Below, piece by piece: positions 27,016-35,242 of a DNA stretch of 64,000 bases (within the stretch, counting starts at the first letter, position 1; every line of letters begins with the position of its first letter). A model generated the notes under the pieces. That model saw nothing but the letters and a program-made list of their open reading frames with translations, did not search any database and was not told where the DNA came from. The translations under genes and the position numbers were made by a program. Location of the stretch: contig CANJLF010000003.1 of NCBI GenBank assembly GCA_947475295.1, forward strand, positions 1 through 64,000. Reading direction: 5' to 3'. This stretch comes from Fidelibacterota bacterium. Its GTDB lineage: Bacteria; Pseudomonadota; Alphaproteobacteria; Rhodospirillales; Rhodospirillaceae.

Positions 27016-27351
27016 ATGGCGCTACCACCTAACCAAGTTTTTTACGTCACCGTGGACCAAATCAATCAGTGGCGTGACCAGGACGCGGCCGTGATTGTCG
27101 ACGTCCGCGAGGAAAACGAATGGGACGAAGCCCACATTCCCGGCGCCATTCTGATGCCGCTTTCGACCTTCGACCCGGCGCGCATCCCCGACCCCCACGG
27201 CAAACATCTGGTATTTCACTGCCGCAGCGGCCGCCGCTGCGGCCTGGCAGCGGAAAAAGCCGTCGCGGCCGGATACACTGGCGTGATTAAACGCATGGAA
27301 GGCGGATTCCTGGCCTGGAACGCCGCCGGTTTTGACTCCGAGCCCGGCTGA
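27016..27351 (+). CDS. Single-domain rhodanese-like sulfurtransferase
   Basis: The 111-aa protein is one rhodanese domain. It has VIVDVREENEWDEAHIPGAILMPLS and the active-site loop HCRSGRRCGLA, with the catalytic Cys in HC. It transfers sulfane sulfur, and its location after TusA and YeeE/YedE suggests the same sulfur relay. GGGAGA lies 5-6 nt before the ATG. It is first in a three-gene run with a universal stress protein 12 nt downstream. Confidence 0.92.
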   Translation: MALPPNQVFYVTVDQINQWRDQDAAVIVDVREENEWDEAHIPGAILMPLSTFDPARIPDPHGKHLVFHCRSGRRCGLAAEKAVAAGYTGVIKRMEGGFLAWNAAGFDSEPG

Positions 27352-27363
27352 GAACGCCTCCCC

Positions 27364-27918
27364 ATGACGACCGCCACGCCTGCCCCCACGCCAATCCCGC
27401 TGCCGGTGACGGCTGCCGGGTTGGGTACAAGCGGGGGCCAGGAAGCGCACCGGCTGTTTCTGATCGTCGTCGATGACTCCGAGGAATTGCCGGCGGCAAT
27501 TCATTACGCCTGCATGCGGGCGCGCCAAACCGGCGGACGCGTCGCCCTGCTCTACGTCTATCAGATCGATACCGACTTCCATCACTGGAAGTTCGTCAGC
27601 GGACTGGTGGAACAGGAAGCCCAGCAAGACGCTGAAAACATCTTGAAGCTGCACACCTTGCGCGTGGTGCAGGAAACTGGCCGTCGGCCGGAAACCTTCG
27701 TGCGCAAAGGCAACCGGCGCGAGGAATTATTCAAGCTGGTGAAGGAGCACCTGGAGATTTCCATTCTGGTCTTAAGCGCCGCGGCGGGTCGGCGCCCAGG
27801 GCCACTGGTCGAGGCCGTCACCGGAAAATTCGCCGGCAAGATTGGTATTCCCGTCACCGTGGTGCCGGGCTTGCGGCCAAAGGCACCATCGCCGGAAAGC
27901 GCGCAGGCGCAGCCATGA
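27364..27918 (+). CDS. Universal stress protein (UspA family)
   Basis: The 184-aa protein has a Usp alpha/beta domain from about residue 35: FLIVVDDSEELPAAIHYAC, then GGRVALLYVYQID, and a C-terminal ISILVLSAAAGRRPGPLVEAVTGKFAGKIGIPVTVVPG resembling the nucleotide-binding GxxG region. A Thr/Pro/Ala-rich N-terminal tail precedes it and a short variable tail follows. It is coupled by a 4-nt overlap to a small membrane protein. The role is a general stress function, not further defined. Confidence 0.88.
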   Translation: MTTATPAPTPIPLPVTAAGLGTSGGQEAHRLFLIVVDDSEELPAAIHYACMRARQTGGRVALLYVYQIDTDFHHWKFVSGLVEQEAQQDAENILKLHTLRVVQETGRRPETFVRKGNRREELFKLVKEHLEISILVLSAAAGRRPGPLVEAVTGKFAGKIGIPVTVVPGLRPKAPSPESAQAQP

Positions 27919-28166
27919 CACTCTTCAGACCCGATGTGGTTTATCCGCGAAGCGCCACGTTCCGCCAATGTGTTGGATTGGCGTTGTGGTGGATCGGACA
28001 ATATTTCGCCGTCATGAGCATTCTGTTCGGCGCGGCGGCGACGCTGCCGATGTTTATTTTCGGAAAATCGCAGATGGGTTTTGAACTTCTCGGCAAGTGC
28101 ACGGCCGCGGGCGCGCTGTGGTGGATTCTGGGACGCGCGTGCCTCAATTTCTTCGCCGCGCGTTGA
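27915..28166 (+). CDS. Small two-helix membrane protein of unknown function
   Basis: The 83-aa protein has two hydrophobic segments (about 22-50 and 58-80) rich in tryptophan and phenylalanine. No family is recognised. Its ATGA overlap with the Usp stop shows translational coupling, so it is a genuine gene of the rhodanese-Usp operon. It may be an envelope partner of the stress protein; nothing more can be said. Confidence 0.7.
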   Translation: MTLFRPDVVYPRSATFRQCVGLALWWIGQYFAVMSILFGAAATLPMFIFGKSQMGFELLGKCTAAGALWWILGRACLNFFAAR

Positions 28167-28452
28167 AAACGACTCCGCTTTCCCAGTGTGGTGTCCGCCG
28201 TAAGCCCCATGAAGCCAGGTTGTTTCGGACAAAAACTATTGGCCGGTTTAAGGCTGCCAATGGAGCCACCGACAGCGTCACCCGGCGGGTTTTCACCACG
28301 TCCAGTAGAAGGTTTAAATGTTAAACGGCCTCTTACAATTTGAGGCCAAATCCACATTGCATTCCCATGACAGGGCCCATACGACCTAATAAATAGGCGC
28401 TTAAACGGGGCTGGCGAAACGCCCGCAGCGCCGCACGCTGGGGCTACCGTCG

Positions 28453-29694
28453 ATGGCCGAGATCACGCCGCAAAAGGTCGTGCCGCATCCGAAGGCCGAA
28501 TTGGCCAAACCGCATGATTTGCGCTCGCTGGTCCATGACATGAGCCAATGGCGCCATGCCCCAGTCGATAACGTTCATCTGATCCTGGTTAGCCTCGGCG
28601 GCGCCGTGCCCGAAGCCAAGCATACGCCTGAGATGATTTCCCAGATTGGCAATGGTCTGTGCCACCTCGCCGGCCATCGCGGCATTCGGATTTATCAAGT
28701 CGCGCCCGCGGACTTCGCCGTCTTGGTGCGGATGTCGGGCCAAATTCTGATGGATCTGTTGCGCGACCTTAAAGTCGAACTCCTGCGCGTGGTGGAGCGC
28801 CACTGCCCGGAGAATTTCGGCGCCATCAACCAGAACCGATTTGTGATGCTCTTCAATTTGACGGAGCATTACCGCGTCGCCGCCGAGCGCGTGGCGAAAT
28901 ATGCCCTCGACGCCCAGAAGGCCCACGATCCCGAGGCCAACCAGCAGAAGACGCTGCGCCCACTATCGCCGGAAGACCTCGAGCACGTTCTTCATGCCAT
29001 CAAGAAATTCGGCTCCGATAAATTCCTGAAAGCCTTCATGCGTGACCAGGTCGTGGTCCGCAACGTGCCTGGCAGTGCGCCCGAGCCGTGCATGCACGAA
29101 TATTTCATCAGCATGGACAGCTTGCGCAAGCCGCTGTTCATCGACGTCGAGATGCGCGCGTCCGGCCCGCTGTTCAACGACTTCACGCGCGTGCTGGACC
29201 AAATCGTGCTGCGCGCCTTCAGGCACCTTGAACCAACGCCCATGCCGTTTTCCATCAACGTCAATGTGGTGACGGTGTTCACGGCCGCCTTTGCCGACTT
29301 TATGGACCATACGCCGAAAGATGTGCTGTCACGCCTGACCTTTGAATTCCGCCAGGCCGACATCGTCGAGCACTTCGATCAGTTTGAAATCGCGCGCGGC
29401 ATGATCCAGGCCATGGGCGCCCATATCGGCGTCGATAAAATCTTCCCGCAGACGTTGGGGCTGGTGGATCTGGATTATATCGGCGCGAGCTACGCCAAAG
29501 TGCAGTGGCGCGAAAGCGCCGAGGACGTTCTCAGGGAACGCGGCAAGACCTTCAAGTACATGATCGAGTGCGGCGTGCAGCCAATCCTAATCCGGGTAGA
29601 CAGTCCGCGCGCCATGACTGTCGGCGCGGAGCTGAACGTACACACGTTCCAGGGCTTCTTGATCGACGACCTCTTGCGCAAACGCGCCGCCTAA
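28453..29694 (+). CDS. Degenerate GGDEF-EAL-like protein
   Basis: No clean family match is seen in this 413-aa soluble protein, but its layout follows a GGDEF-EAL tandem. Residues 61-92 (ISQIGNGLCHLAGHRGIRIYQV.. then APADFAVLV) align with the end of a GGDEF domain, with GGDEF replaced by APADF. Residues ~265-407 follow the EAL order: SINVNVVTVF, LTFEFRQADI, the VDLDYIGASYAKVQW region, and FQGFLIDD. The DDFG metal site and the EGVE glutamate are absent. It is therefore probably a catalytically dead c-di-GMP receptor or scaffold. It stands alone after a 286-bp gap. Confidence 0.6.
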   Translation: MAEITPQKVVPHPKAELAKPHDLRSLVHDMSQWRHAPVDNVHLILVSLGGAVPEAKHTPEMISQIGNGLCHLAGHRGIRIYQVAPADFAVLVRMSGQILMDLLRDLKVELLRVVERHCPENFGAINQNRFVMLFNLTEHYRVAAERVAKYALDAQKAHDPEANQQKTLRPLSPEDLEHVLHAIKKFGSDKFLKAFMRDQVVVRNVPGSAPEPCMHEYFISMDSLRKPLFIDVEMRASGPLFNDFTRVLDQIVLRAFRHLEPTPMPFSINVNVVTVFTAAFADFMDHTPKDVLSRLTFEFRQADIVEHFDQFEIARGMIQAMGAHIGVDKIFPQTLGLVDLDYIGASYAKVQWRESAEDVLRERGKTFKYMIECGVQPILIRVDSPRAMTVGAELNVHTFQGFLIDDLLRKRAA

Positions 29695-29709
29695 ACGCAT
29701 CTCAGATTA

Positions 29710-30546
29710 TCAGGACTTCTTCTCAGGTTTTTTGGGGGCCGGGTTGGCCTTGGCGTGGCGCGCTTTTACGCCGAGGCCAATACCCCAGTCCCTGGCCCAT
29801 CCCAGGCCCTGCTCGGTCCCGGCGCGCGGATTGTATTCTGCGCCGACCCAGCCGTCGTAGCCGTGGGCATCAAGCATATCGAAAATGAAATGCCAGTTGA
29901 TCTCGCCCAGTTTGTCGGGCTCGTGACGTCCCGGCACACCGGATACCTGAACGTGGCCGATCAGCGGCAAGTTGTTTTCAAGAAATTCGCCGAGATTGCC
30001 TTGCGTGCGTTGGGCGTGGTGCAGGTCGTATAGCAGCGCAAGGTTCGCGTGATCGACGCGCCGGATCACATCCACCGCCTGGTCGGGCCGCGTGAGAAAG
30101 TAGCCCGGCATGGAAATCGGTTCGATCAAAAGCAGCACGCCGGCGGCCAAAGTCATTTCCGCCGCGATCGCCAGATTGGCGAGGTAGGTATCCATGGCGG
30201 CGGTACGATTGTCCTCGCTGATGCAACCCGCCATGACATGCAGGCGCGTGCATTCGGTCATGTCGGCGTAGTTCAGAGCGACTTCGAGCGATTCCCGGAA
30301 CTCGGCTTCGCGCCCCGGCAAGGCCGCGAGACCGCGCTCGCCGGCGGCAAAGTCGCCCGGCGGCGCATTGAAAAGCGCCAGCGTCATGCCGGCCATGGCG
30401 ATCTTGTCGGCCACGTCGTTAGAATCATGATGATAAGGGAACTGGCACTCGACGCCGGGAAAGCCCGCTTCAGCGGCAGCGGCGAAACGCTCCAGAAACG
30501 GCAGCTCGGTGAACAGCATCGAGACGTTTGCGGAAAAACGCGGCAT
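29710..30546 (-). CDS. Hydroxypyruvate isomerase family protein (Hyi/OtnI)
   Basis: This 278-aa TIM-barrel protein isomerises hydroxypyruvate to tartronate semialdehyde, or 2-oxo-tetronates in OtnI-type members. It starts PRFSANVSMLFTELPFLERF, and LLLIEPISMPGYFL and VGAEYNPRAGTEQGLGW carry the paired metal-binding/catalytic glutamates. HHDSND and HVQVSGVPGRHEP complete the usual active site. The C-terminus adds a short Lys-rich tail (PAPKKPEKKS). No glyoxylate-carboligase or tartronate-semialdehyde reductase gene is nearby, so the physiological substrate is open. Confidence 0.9.
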   Translation of the reverse strand: MPRFSANVSMLFTELPFLERFAAAAEAGFPGVECQFPYHHDSNDVADKIAMAGMTLALFNAPPGDFAAGERGLAALPGREAEFRESLEVALNYADMTECTRLHVMAGCISEDNRTAAMDTYLANLAIAAEMTLAAGVLLLIEPISMPGYFLTRPDQAVDVIRRVDHANLALLYDLHHAQRTQGNLGEFLENNLPLIGHVQVSGVPGRHEPDKLGEINWHFIFDMLDAHGYDGWVGAEYNPRAGTEQGLGWARDWGIGLGVKARHAKANPAPKKPEKKS

Positions 30547-30570
30547 ATGGGCGAGAACCTAAGCTAAGCG

Positions 30571-31620
30571 TTACGGAGAAGACGGAAAGCGGCGGCGTAT
30601 CAGGTCATCGACAGCGCGGGCCACGTCGCCCGCCGGATTGAGCGGCGGATGCCGCCAGTCCTTGAAGCGCAGCTCTTCGGCAAATGGCCGGGCGAACCCC
30701 TGCGCGTAGAGTTCCAGGTGCAGGCGGGCATGTTTCGGCGCCACCATGCCCTCCGGGGCGTAGATGTACACCGGTCCCGGCGTGGCGCAAGCCTCGGTAC
30801 ACATGGACACCGAATCGCCGGTCACGACAATACTGTCGGCCAGAGCCAAAAAGCCGAAATAGGGGTTGTCGTCGCCGGGCGCGGTAAACGCGCCCGATTT
30901 AATGGAAGGCGGCCTTTCGCCGCCTTGGCTCCAGAGAAAGGCCCAGCGCGGTTCAGGGACCGCCTCCAGCAAGGCCTCTTCGGCCGCGAGGCCCGTACGC
31001 CGCGACGTCGCCAAGAGCACAGAGCCGCCTGCCGCTGCGGCCATACGCCGGACTCGGCGGCCCAAATCCGCGGCCAGATCGGCTGAGAAAGGCTTGCGGT
31101 GGGTTACTCCACCGACGATCAGGGCGATGCGCGGACGCGGCAGGTCGGCCAGCCGGGCCGCCCAGGCGTCGGCGGCGCTGGCGAGCCGCGCGGCGGTCAG
31201 GCGATGGGCGGCCCCGGTGGTGCGCTGCACATTGGGCGCATCGCCACCGGTTGTGACGCAATCGTGACGGGGGATGGCGATCAAATCGAACTCATCGGCG
31301 CCGCGCCGACCCGGATTCATGAGATGGACGAGAGTGACGGGTTTTTCGGCACTGCGTTTGATCCAGCGCGCCACGGGCGCGGTTCGGCGCCCGGCCGCGA
31401 TCACCACATCGGGCCAGGGCGGCGCCAGGGCCATGCGACTTTCAGGCGTAAGACCCACAAGGCTCGCCCCGGTCACGACATTGGGTAGCCGCGCCAAGGG
31501 CGTGTAGCGAATGCCCTTGATGACAAAGGGCCGGCCCAGCGCTTCCGCCACGCCCACGGCCTGGGCCACATTGCCGGCGCGGTCGTCGGCCAAGACCCAG
31601 ATGAGGGGCAGATGAGACAT
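30571..31620 (-). CDS. ELM1/DUF1022 family protein
   Basis: The 349-aa protein starts PLIWVLADDRAGNVAQAVGVAEALG, the hallmark of the mitochondrial-fission ELM1 family. In plants the ELM1 member recruits a dynamin to mitochondria; bacterial members look like glycosyltransferase-B-fold proteins. Supporting blocks are PDVVIAAGRRTAPVARWIK, LIVGGVTHRKPFS and DSIVVTGDSVSMCTEAC. It lies 24 nt upstream of the hydroxypyruvate isomerase gene in the same direction, so the two may be cotranscribed. A role in envelope glycan synthesis is possible but unproven. Confidence 0.85.
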   Translation of the reverse strand: MSHLPLIWVLADDRAGNVAQAVGVAEALGRPFVIKGIRYTPLARLPNVVTGASLVGLTPESRMALAPPWPDVVIAAGRRTAPVARWIKRSAEKPVTLVHLMNPGRRGADEFDLIAIPRHDCVTTGGDAPNVQRTTGAAHRLTAARLASAADAWAARLADLPRPRIALIVGGVTHRKPFSADLAADLGRRVRRMAAAAGGSVLLATSRRTGLAAEEALLEAVPEPRWAFLWSQGGERPPSIKSGAFTAPGDDNPYFGFLALADSIVVTGDSVSMCTEACATPGPVYIYAPEGMVAPKHARLHLELYAQGFARPFAEELRFKDWRHPPLNPAGDVARAVDDLIRRRFPSSP

Positions 31621-31888
31621 AGATGCTCCAGGGTTAAGCCAGCTTATTTTCCTACATTCCGACGCTTTGAGCGATGACGAATATTTTGCGCTGCACAGGA
31701 GAGCGTGCAGTGCAGAAAGACAAATCGCGAAACAAAAACACTCCGCGCGGAAGATATTTTGGATGGCGTTTTCCGTGCGCGCGGCGTTGCAAAATTTTCA
31801 CGCTACCGTCTCTTGCATCGGTCCCCGCAAAGATCAATCATGACCACCGTGGATCGTCGGGGGACAAAAGGTAGCTAGGGAGATGTGC

Positions 31889-32086
31889 ATGATGCCCCCA
31901 TCTGAAAAGCGCGAAAACATCATCAGCCCCACACCGCCCGAAGCCTTCTCCACGTGGCATGACCTGGCAGGCCACTGGCTACGAAGTCCCGGGGCGGATA
32001 CGCAGGGCAATGAAGCCCTGGCCCGGCGCCTGGCCGCGCTCCAACGCTGGCGGGGACTTAACCCCGAAGCCGGACCAAGCCTTTAG
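31889..32086 (+). CDS. Small hypothetical ORF upstream of pyrE
   Basis: The 65-codon ORF starts at an ATGATG with AGGGAG 6 nt before it. The product is hydrophilic, with FSTWHDLAGHWLRSPGAD and an Arg/Leu-rich C-terminus. No family is recognised and there are no membrane segments. It ends 97 bp before pyrE. The ribosome-binding site and unbroken frame support translation, but it could be chance or a leader ORF. Confidence 0.4.
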   Translation: MMPPSEKRENIISPTPPEAFSTWHDLAGHWLRSPGADTQGNEALARRLAALQRWRGLNPEAGPSL

Positions 32087-32183
32087 GCCTCCTGAACCGG
32101 CTCGTGAAGCTCACAGTTGTGCCATAGGGCCAACCCCGGTAAATAATCCCGCTCTTTCGTTAAATCAGCGCGGGATTACCACC

Positions 32184-32876
32184 ATGTCAGCTTCGCCCTC
32201 ACGCAACGCCCGCCAGCAGGCGGCGGGTCAAACCGTTGCCAAAATCCTGCTCGACATCAAGGCGGTCAATTTTCGCCCCGAGGAGCCCTATAAGTTCACC
32301 GCCGGCTGGGCAAGCCCCTGCTACATCGACTGCCGCAAGCTGATTTCCTTTCCCCTGGCGCGCCAGACCGTCACGGCCTTGGCGAAAGCGGAAATCCTGG
32401 AGCAGATCGGCGCGGGTAAGCTGGACGGCGTGGCCGGCGGAGAGACCGCCGGCATTCCCTACGCGGCCTGGATTTCCGACGCCCTGAACTTGCCCATGCA
32501 ATATGTCCGCAAGAAGCCCAAAGGCTTCGGGCGCATGGCGCAAATTGAAGGCGAACTGATTGAGGGCCAGAAGATTATTTTAGTCGAAGACCTGGCCAGC
32601 GACGGCGGCTCGAAAATCCTGTTTGTGAATGCCCTGCGCGAGGCGGGCGCCGTTTGCGAACATTGCCTGGTGGTATTTTTCTACGGCGCCTTCCCGGGGG
32701 CTATCGAAAGCCTGGCTAAGGACAACATCGCCCTGCACTACCTTTGCACCTGGGCCGATGTGATAGCCGTGGCAGAAGCCGGCAACTATTTTCCGGCCAA
32801 AGCCATCGCCGGTGTGCGCGAATTCCTGAAAGATCCGGTGAACTGGTCCGCGGCCCACGGCGGCAAGGGGGCGTAG
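32184..32876 (+). CDS. pyrE: Orotate phosphoribosyltransferase
   Basis: The 230-aa type I phosphoribosyltransferase converts orotate and PRPP to OMP in pyrimidine synthesis. The flexible-loop and PRPP regions are visible: FTAGWASPCYIDCRKLISFP near the start, GVAGGETAGIPYAAWIS, YVRKKPKGFGRM, and the PRPP loop VEDLASDGGSK. That loop is a variant of the usual ED-x-x-TGGS-type sequence. The length is normal. The reading frame is open far upstream, but the ATG at 32184 matches the family start. It is monocistronic. Confidence 0.95.
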   Translation: MSASPSRNARQQAAGQTVAKILLDIKAVNFRPEEPYKFTAGWASPCYIDCRKLISFPLARQTVTALAKAEILEQIGAGKLDGVAGGETAGIPYAAWISDALNLPMQYVRKKPKGFGRMAQIEGELIEGQKIILVEDLASDGGSKILFVNALREAGAVCEHCLVVFFYGAFPGAIESLAKDNIALHYLCTWADVIAVAEAGNYFPAKAIAGVREFLKDPVNWSAAHGGKGA

Positions 32877-32910
32877 AGCATTTCCATCAGGAAATGCGCC
32901 CAATAAAAAG

Positions 32911-34344
32911 CTACTCGGCTGCCGCCGCCAGCGACTCTTCCTGAGCGACGGGCAGCGTCACGCGCACGCGCAAGCCGCCTTCGGGCCGATTGATCAACTC
33001 GACATCGCCACCCATACTGCGAATGGCATTGCGCGCGATGGTCAGACCGAGACCAGCGCCACCGGTCTCGCGAGACCTCGAGGACTCAAGGCGGATGAAC
33101 GGCGCGAAGACGTGCTCTTTCTCGCGCAACGGAATGCCTGGTCCGTCGTCGTCGATGCAAATCTCAAGTTCTTCGCGACCTGGCATCAGACTGACGCGAG
33201 CGACGCGGCCGTATTTGACGGCGTTATCGACAAAATTATTGATGGCGCGCTTGAGGGCCAAGGGCCGCGCGATCAATCCGACGCTGTCGGGCCCCGTATA
33301 AGTAACGTCGCGGCCCGCCGCGCGCTCGTCGCCGCACAAGGCCGCGACAATCGCCGCCACATCGACCGATTCCGCCTGCTCGTTGGCGGCATCGTCGCGC
33401 GCGAAGGTTAGCGTCGCGCCGATCATGGCTTCCATTTCGTCCAGATCGCTGAGCATCTTGCGGCGCTCGAGTTCGTCCTCGACGAACTCGGCGCGCAGAC
33501 GCATGCGCGTGATCGGCGTACGTAAATCATGGGAGATCGCGGCCAACATTTGCGTGCGATCATGGATAAAACGCTTGATGCGCGTTTGCATGGTGTTGAA
33601 GGCGTTGGCCGCGCGCCGCACTTCGGAAGGGCCGGATTCCGCCAGCGGTTCGGCGTTGACGTCGACGCCCAGGCGCTCGGCGGCTGCGGCGAAGACCGAG
33701 AGCGGCCTTGTCGCCTTGTTCACGCCCCACCAGGCGACGCCGCCGATAATGATCGACAAGGCCGTCAGCCACAGGAACGGGGCATAGTCGCCGATGGGCT
33801 CGCCCAGGTTCAACAACACCCGCGCATTGAACCAGGTCTGTGGCTGATCGGGCGTGCGGATGGAGATGTTGAACAAGGCTTCGTCCAACGCCGGCATGGC
33901 GCCATGCATGGCGATCATGGCGGTGGGGATCGCCGGTCGTTTGGCCGCGGGATCGGCATTGGACTTGAAACCACGCGGATCGATGCGGCTGTCGACGCGA
34001 ATGTCAGTGCCTGCGGGAAACTCGTTCAGAAGTTTGTCGAGCACCACATGGGAGGAAAATTGATCATCGGACTTCTCGACAATCGGGTATTGCGTGATGC
34101 GCAGACTCATCAAAGGCGATGACAGCCGGTCGATCAGCGCCGGCTGGTCGGCGACAGGTGCGCGTTCCACCAGCCGCTTGATGACGATGATCTGATCGCC
34201 CGCCTGCGAGGCCGCGGCGGCAATGGCGGTTTCATCGTGAGAAACCACATAGAAAAGAACCGACGTAAAGTTGATCAGCACCACCACCAGAACCAAAGCC
34301 GCGAAGACGCGGCCTATGACGCTCTGGGGCAGGAGTCGCTTCAC
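32911..34344 (-). CDS. EnvZ-type sensor histidine kinase
   Basis: The 477-aa membrane kinase has an N-terminal helix (~10-32), a periplasmic sensor of about 140 residues and a second helix near 185-205. It continues with HAMP (~205-260), HisKA with phospho-acceptor in AAISHDLRTPITRMRLRAEF, and a HATPase domain with NFVDNAVKYG, DDGPGI and GAGLGLTIARNAI. It phosphorylates the OmpR-type regulator encoded just upstream, whose stop overlaps this start by 4 nt. The pair looks like an EnvZ/OmpR-type osmotic or envelope stress system; the signal is unknown. Confidence 0.93.
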   Translation of the reverse strand: MKRLLPQSVIGRVFAALVLVVVLINFTSVLFYVVSHDETAIAAAASQAGDQIIVIKRLVERAPVADQPALIDRLSSPLMSLRITQYPIVEKSDDQFSSHVVLDKLLNEFPAGTDIRVDSRIDPRGFKSNADPAAKRPAIPTAMIAMHGAMPALDEALFNISIRTPDQPQTWFNARVLLNLGEPIGDYAPFLWLTALSIIIGGVAWWGVNKATRPLSVFAAAAERLGVDVNAEPLAESGPSEVRRAANAFNTMQTRIKRFIHDRTQMLAAISHDLRTPITRMRLRAEFVEDELERRKMLSDLDEMEAMIGATLTFARDDAANEQAESVDVAAIVAALCGDERAAGRDVTYTGPDSVGLIARPLALKRAINNFVDNAVKYGRVARVSLMPGREELEICIDDDGPGIPLREKEHVFAPFIRLESSRSRETGGAGLGLTIARNAIRSMGGDVELINRPEGGLRVRVTLPVAQEESLAAAAE

Positions 34345-35069
34345 GCCGCGGCCACCTCTGGCGTAAACATATAGCCGCCGCCGCGCACGGTCTTGATGAG
34401 GATGGGGTTCTTAGGATCGGGTTCGATCTTGCGCCGCAGACGGCCCACCTGCACATCAATAGAGCGATCGAACGGGATTGCCGCCCGCCCGCGCGCCATA
34501 TCGAGCAGCTGGTCGCGGTTCAGCACGCGCCGGGGATGATCGACAAAGGCGATCAGCAGATCGTATTCGCCGGCCGTCAGCGCGATGCTTTCGTTGTCGC
34601 GCCGCAAGGTGCGCGTGACCGGATCGAGCATGAAGCCCGCGAAAATGACCTTGTCGGGCCGGTTATCGAGGTTATCGGGAGCGAGCGCCGAGGACGAGCG
34701 GCGCAGGACCGCCTTGATCCGGGCGGCCAATTCGCGCGGATTGAACGGCTTGGCCATGTAATCGTCGGCGCCGACTTCAAGGCCGATAATCCGGTCCACT
34801 TCCTCACTCATGGCGGTCAACATGATGATCGGGATGTCCGACTCGTTGCGTACCTGACGGCACAAACTGAGGCCGTCCTCGCCCGGCATCATAAGGTCTA
34901 AAACCACAAGATCGAAGGACCAATCCGTCATGGCTTGGCGCATCTCGCGGCCATCCTTGGCGGTGGTCACGCGAAAGTCGTGCTTCGACAGGAAGCGGTT
35001 TAGAAGATCACGGATTTCGCTGTCGTCGTCGACGATCAGGATATGCGGTTTGGGGGTTTCGCTGGTCAC
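34341..35069 (-). CDS. OmpR-family response regulator
   Basis: The 242-aa two-domain regulator has an N-terminal receiver with acidic pocket VDDDSE, phospho-acceptor Asp in VVLDLMMPGEDG, Thr in IIMLTA and Lys in YMAKPF. The C-terminal winged-helix domain includes LTAGEYDLLIAFVDHPRRVLNRDQLL, and SIDVQVGRLRRKIEPDP and VRGGGYMF close it. The GTG start at 35069 is chosen because GGAG lies 6 nt before it; the frame is open 27 codons further. Its end overlaps the histidine kinase start by 4 nt. Confidence 0.94.
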   Translation of the reverse strand: MTSETPKPHILIVDDDSEIRDLLNRFLSKHDFRVTTAKDGREMRQAMTDWSFDLVVLDLMMPGEDGLSLCRQVRNESDIPIIMLTAMSEEVDRIIGLEVGADDYMAKPFNPRELAARIKAVLRRSSSALAPDNLDNRPDKVIFAGFMLDPVTRTLRRDNESIALTAGEYDLLIAFVDHPRRVLNRDQLLDMARGRAAIPFDRSIDVQVGRLRRKIEPDPKNPILIKTVRGGGYMFTPEVAAA

Positions 35070-35242
35070 CGGGAACTCCTTGTGTAAGCCGGTGATTTTT
35101 ATACACCGGGATTGGAGCTTCTCCACTGAATCCACACAACAATTTGGCAACAGAGCGTAATCGGCTCAACCCTATTTACACTCTGTTACAATTAAACTTT
35201 AAGCTACCCGAAAGCGGCTGAAAATACCCTATCCTGCAGGCC

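Noticed and set aside
31674-31874. 66-codon basic ORF between the ELM1-family gene and pyrE
   Set aside because: It has no ribosome-binding site and no recognisable family, and its Arg/Lys/Cys composition looks like translated non-coding DNA.
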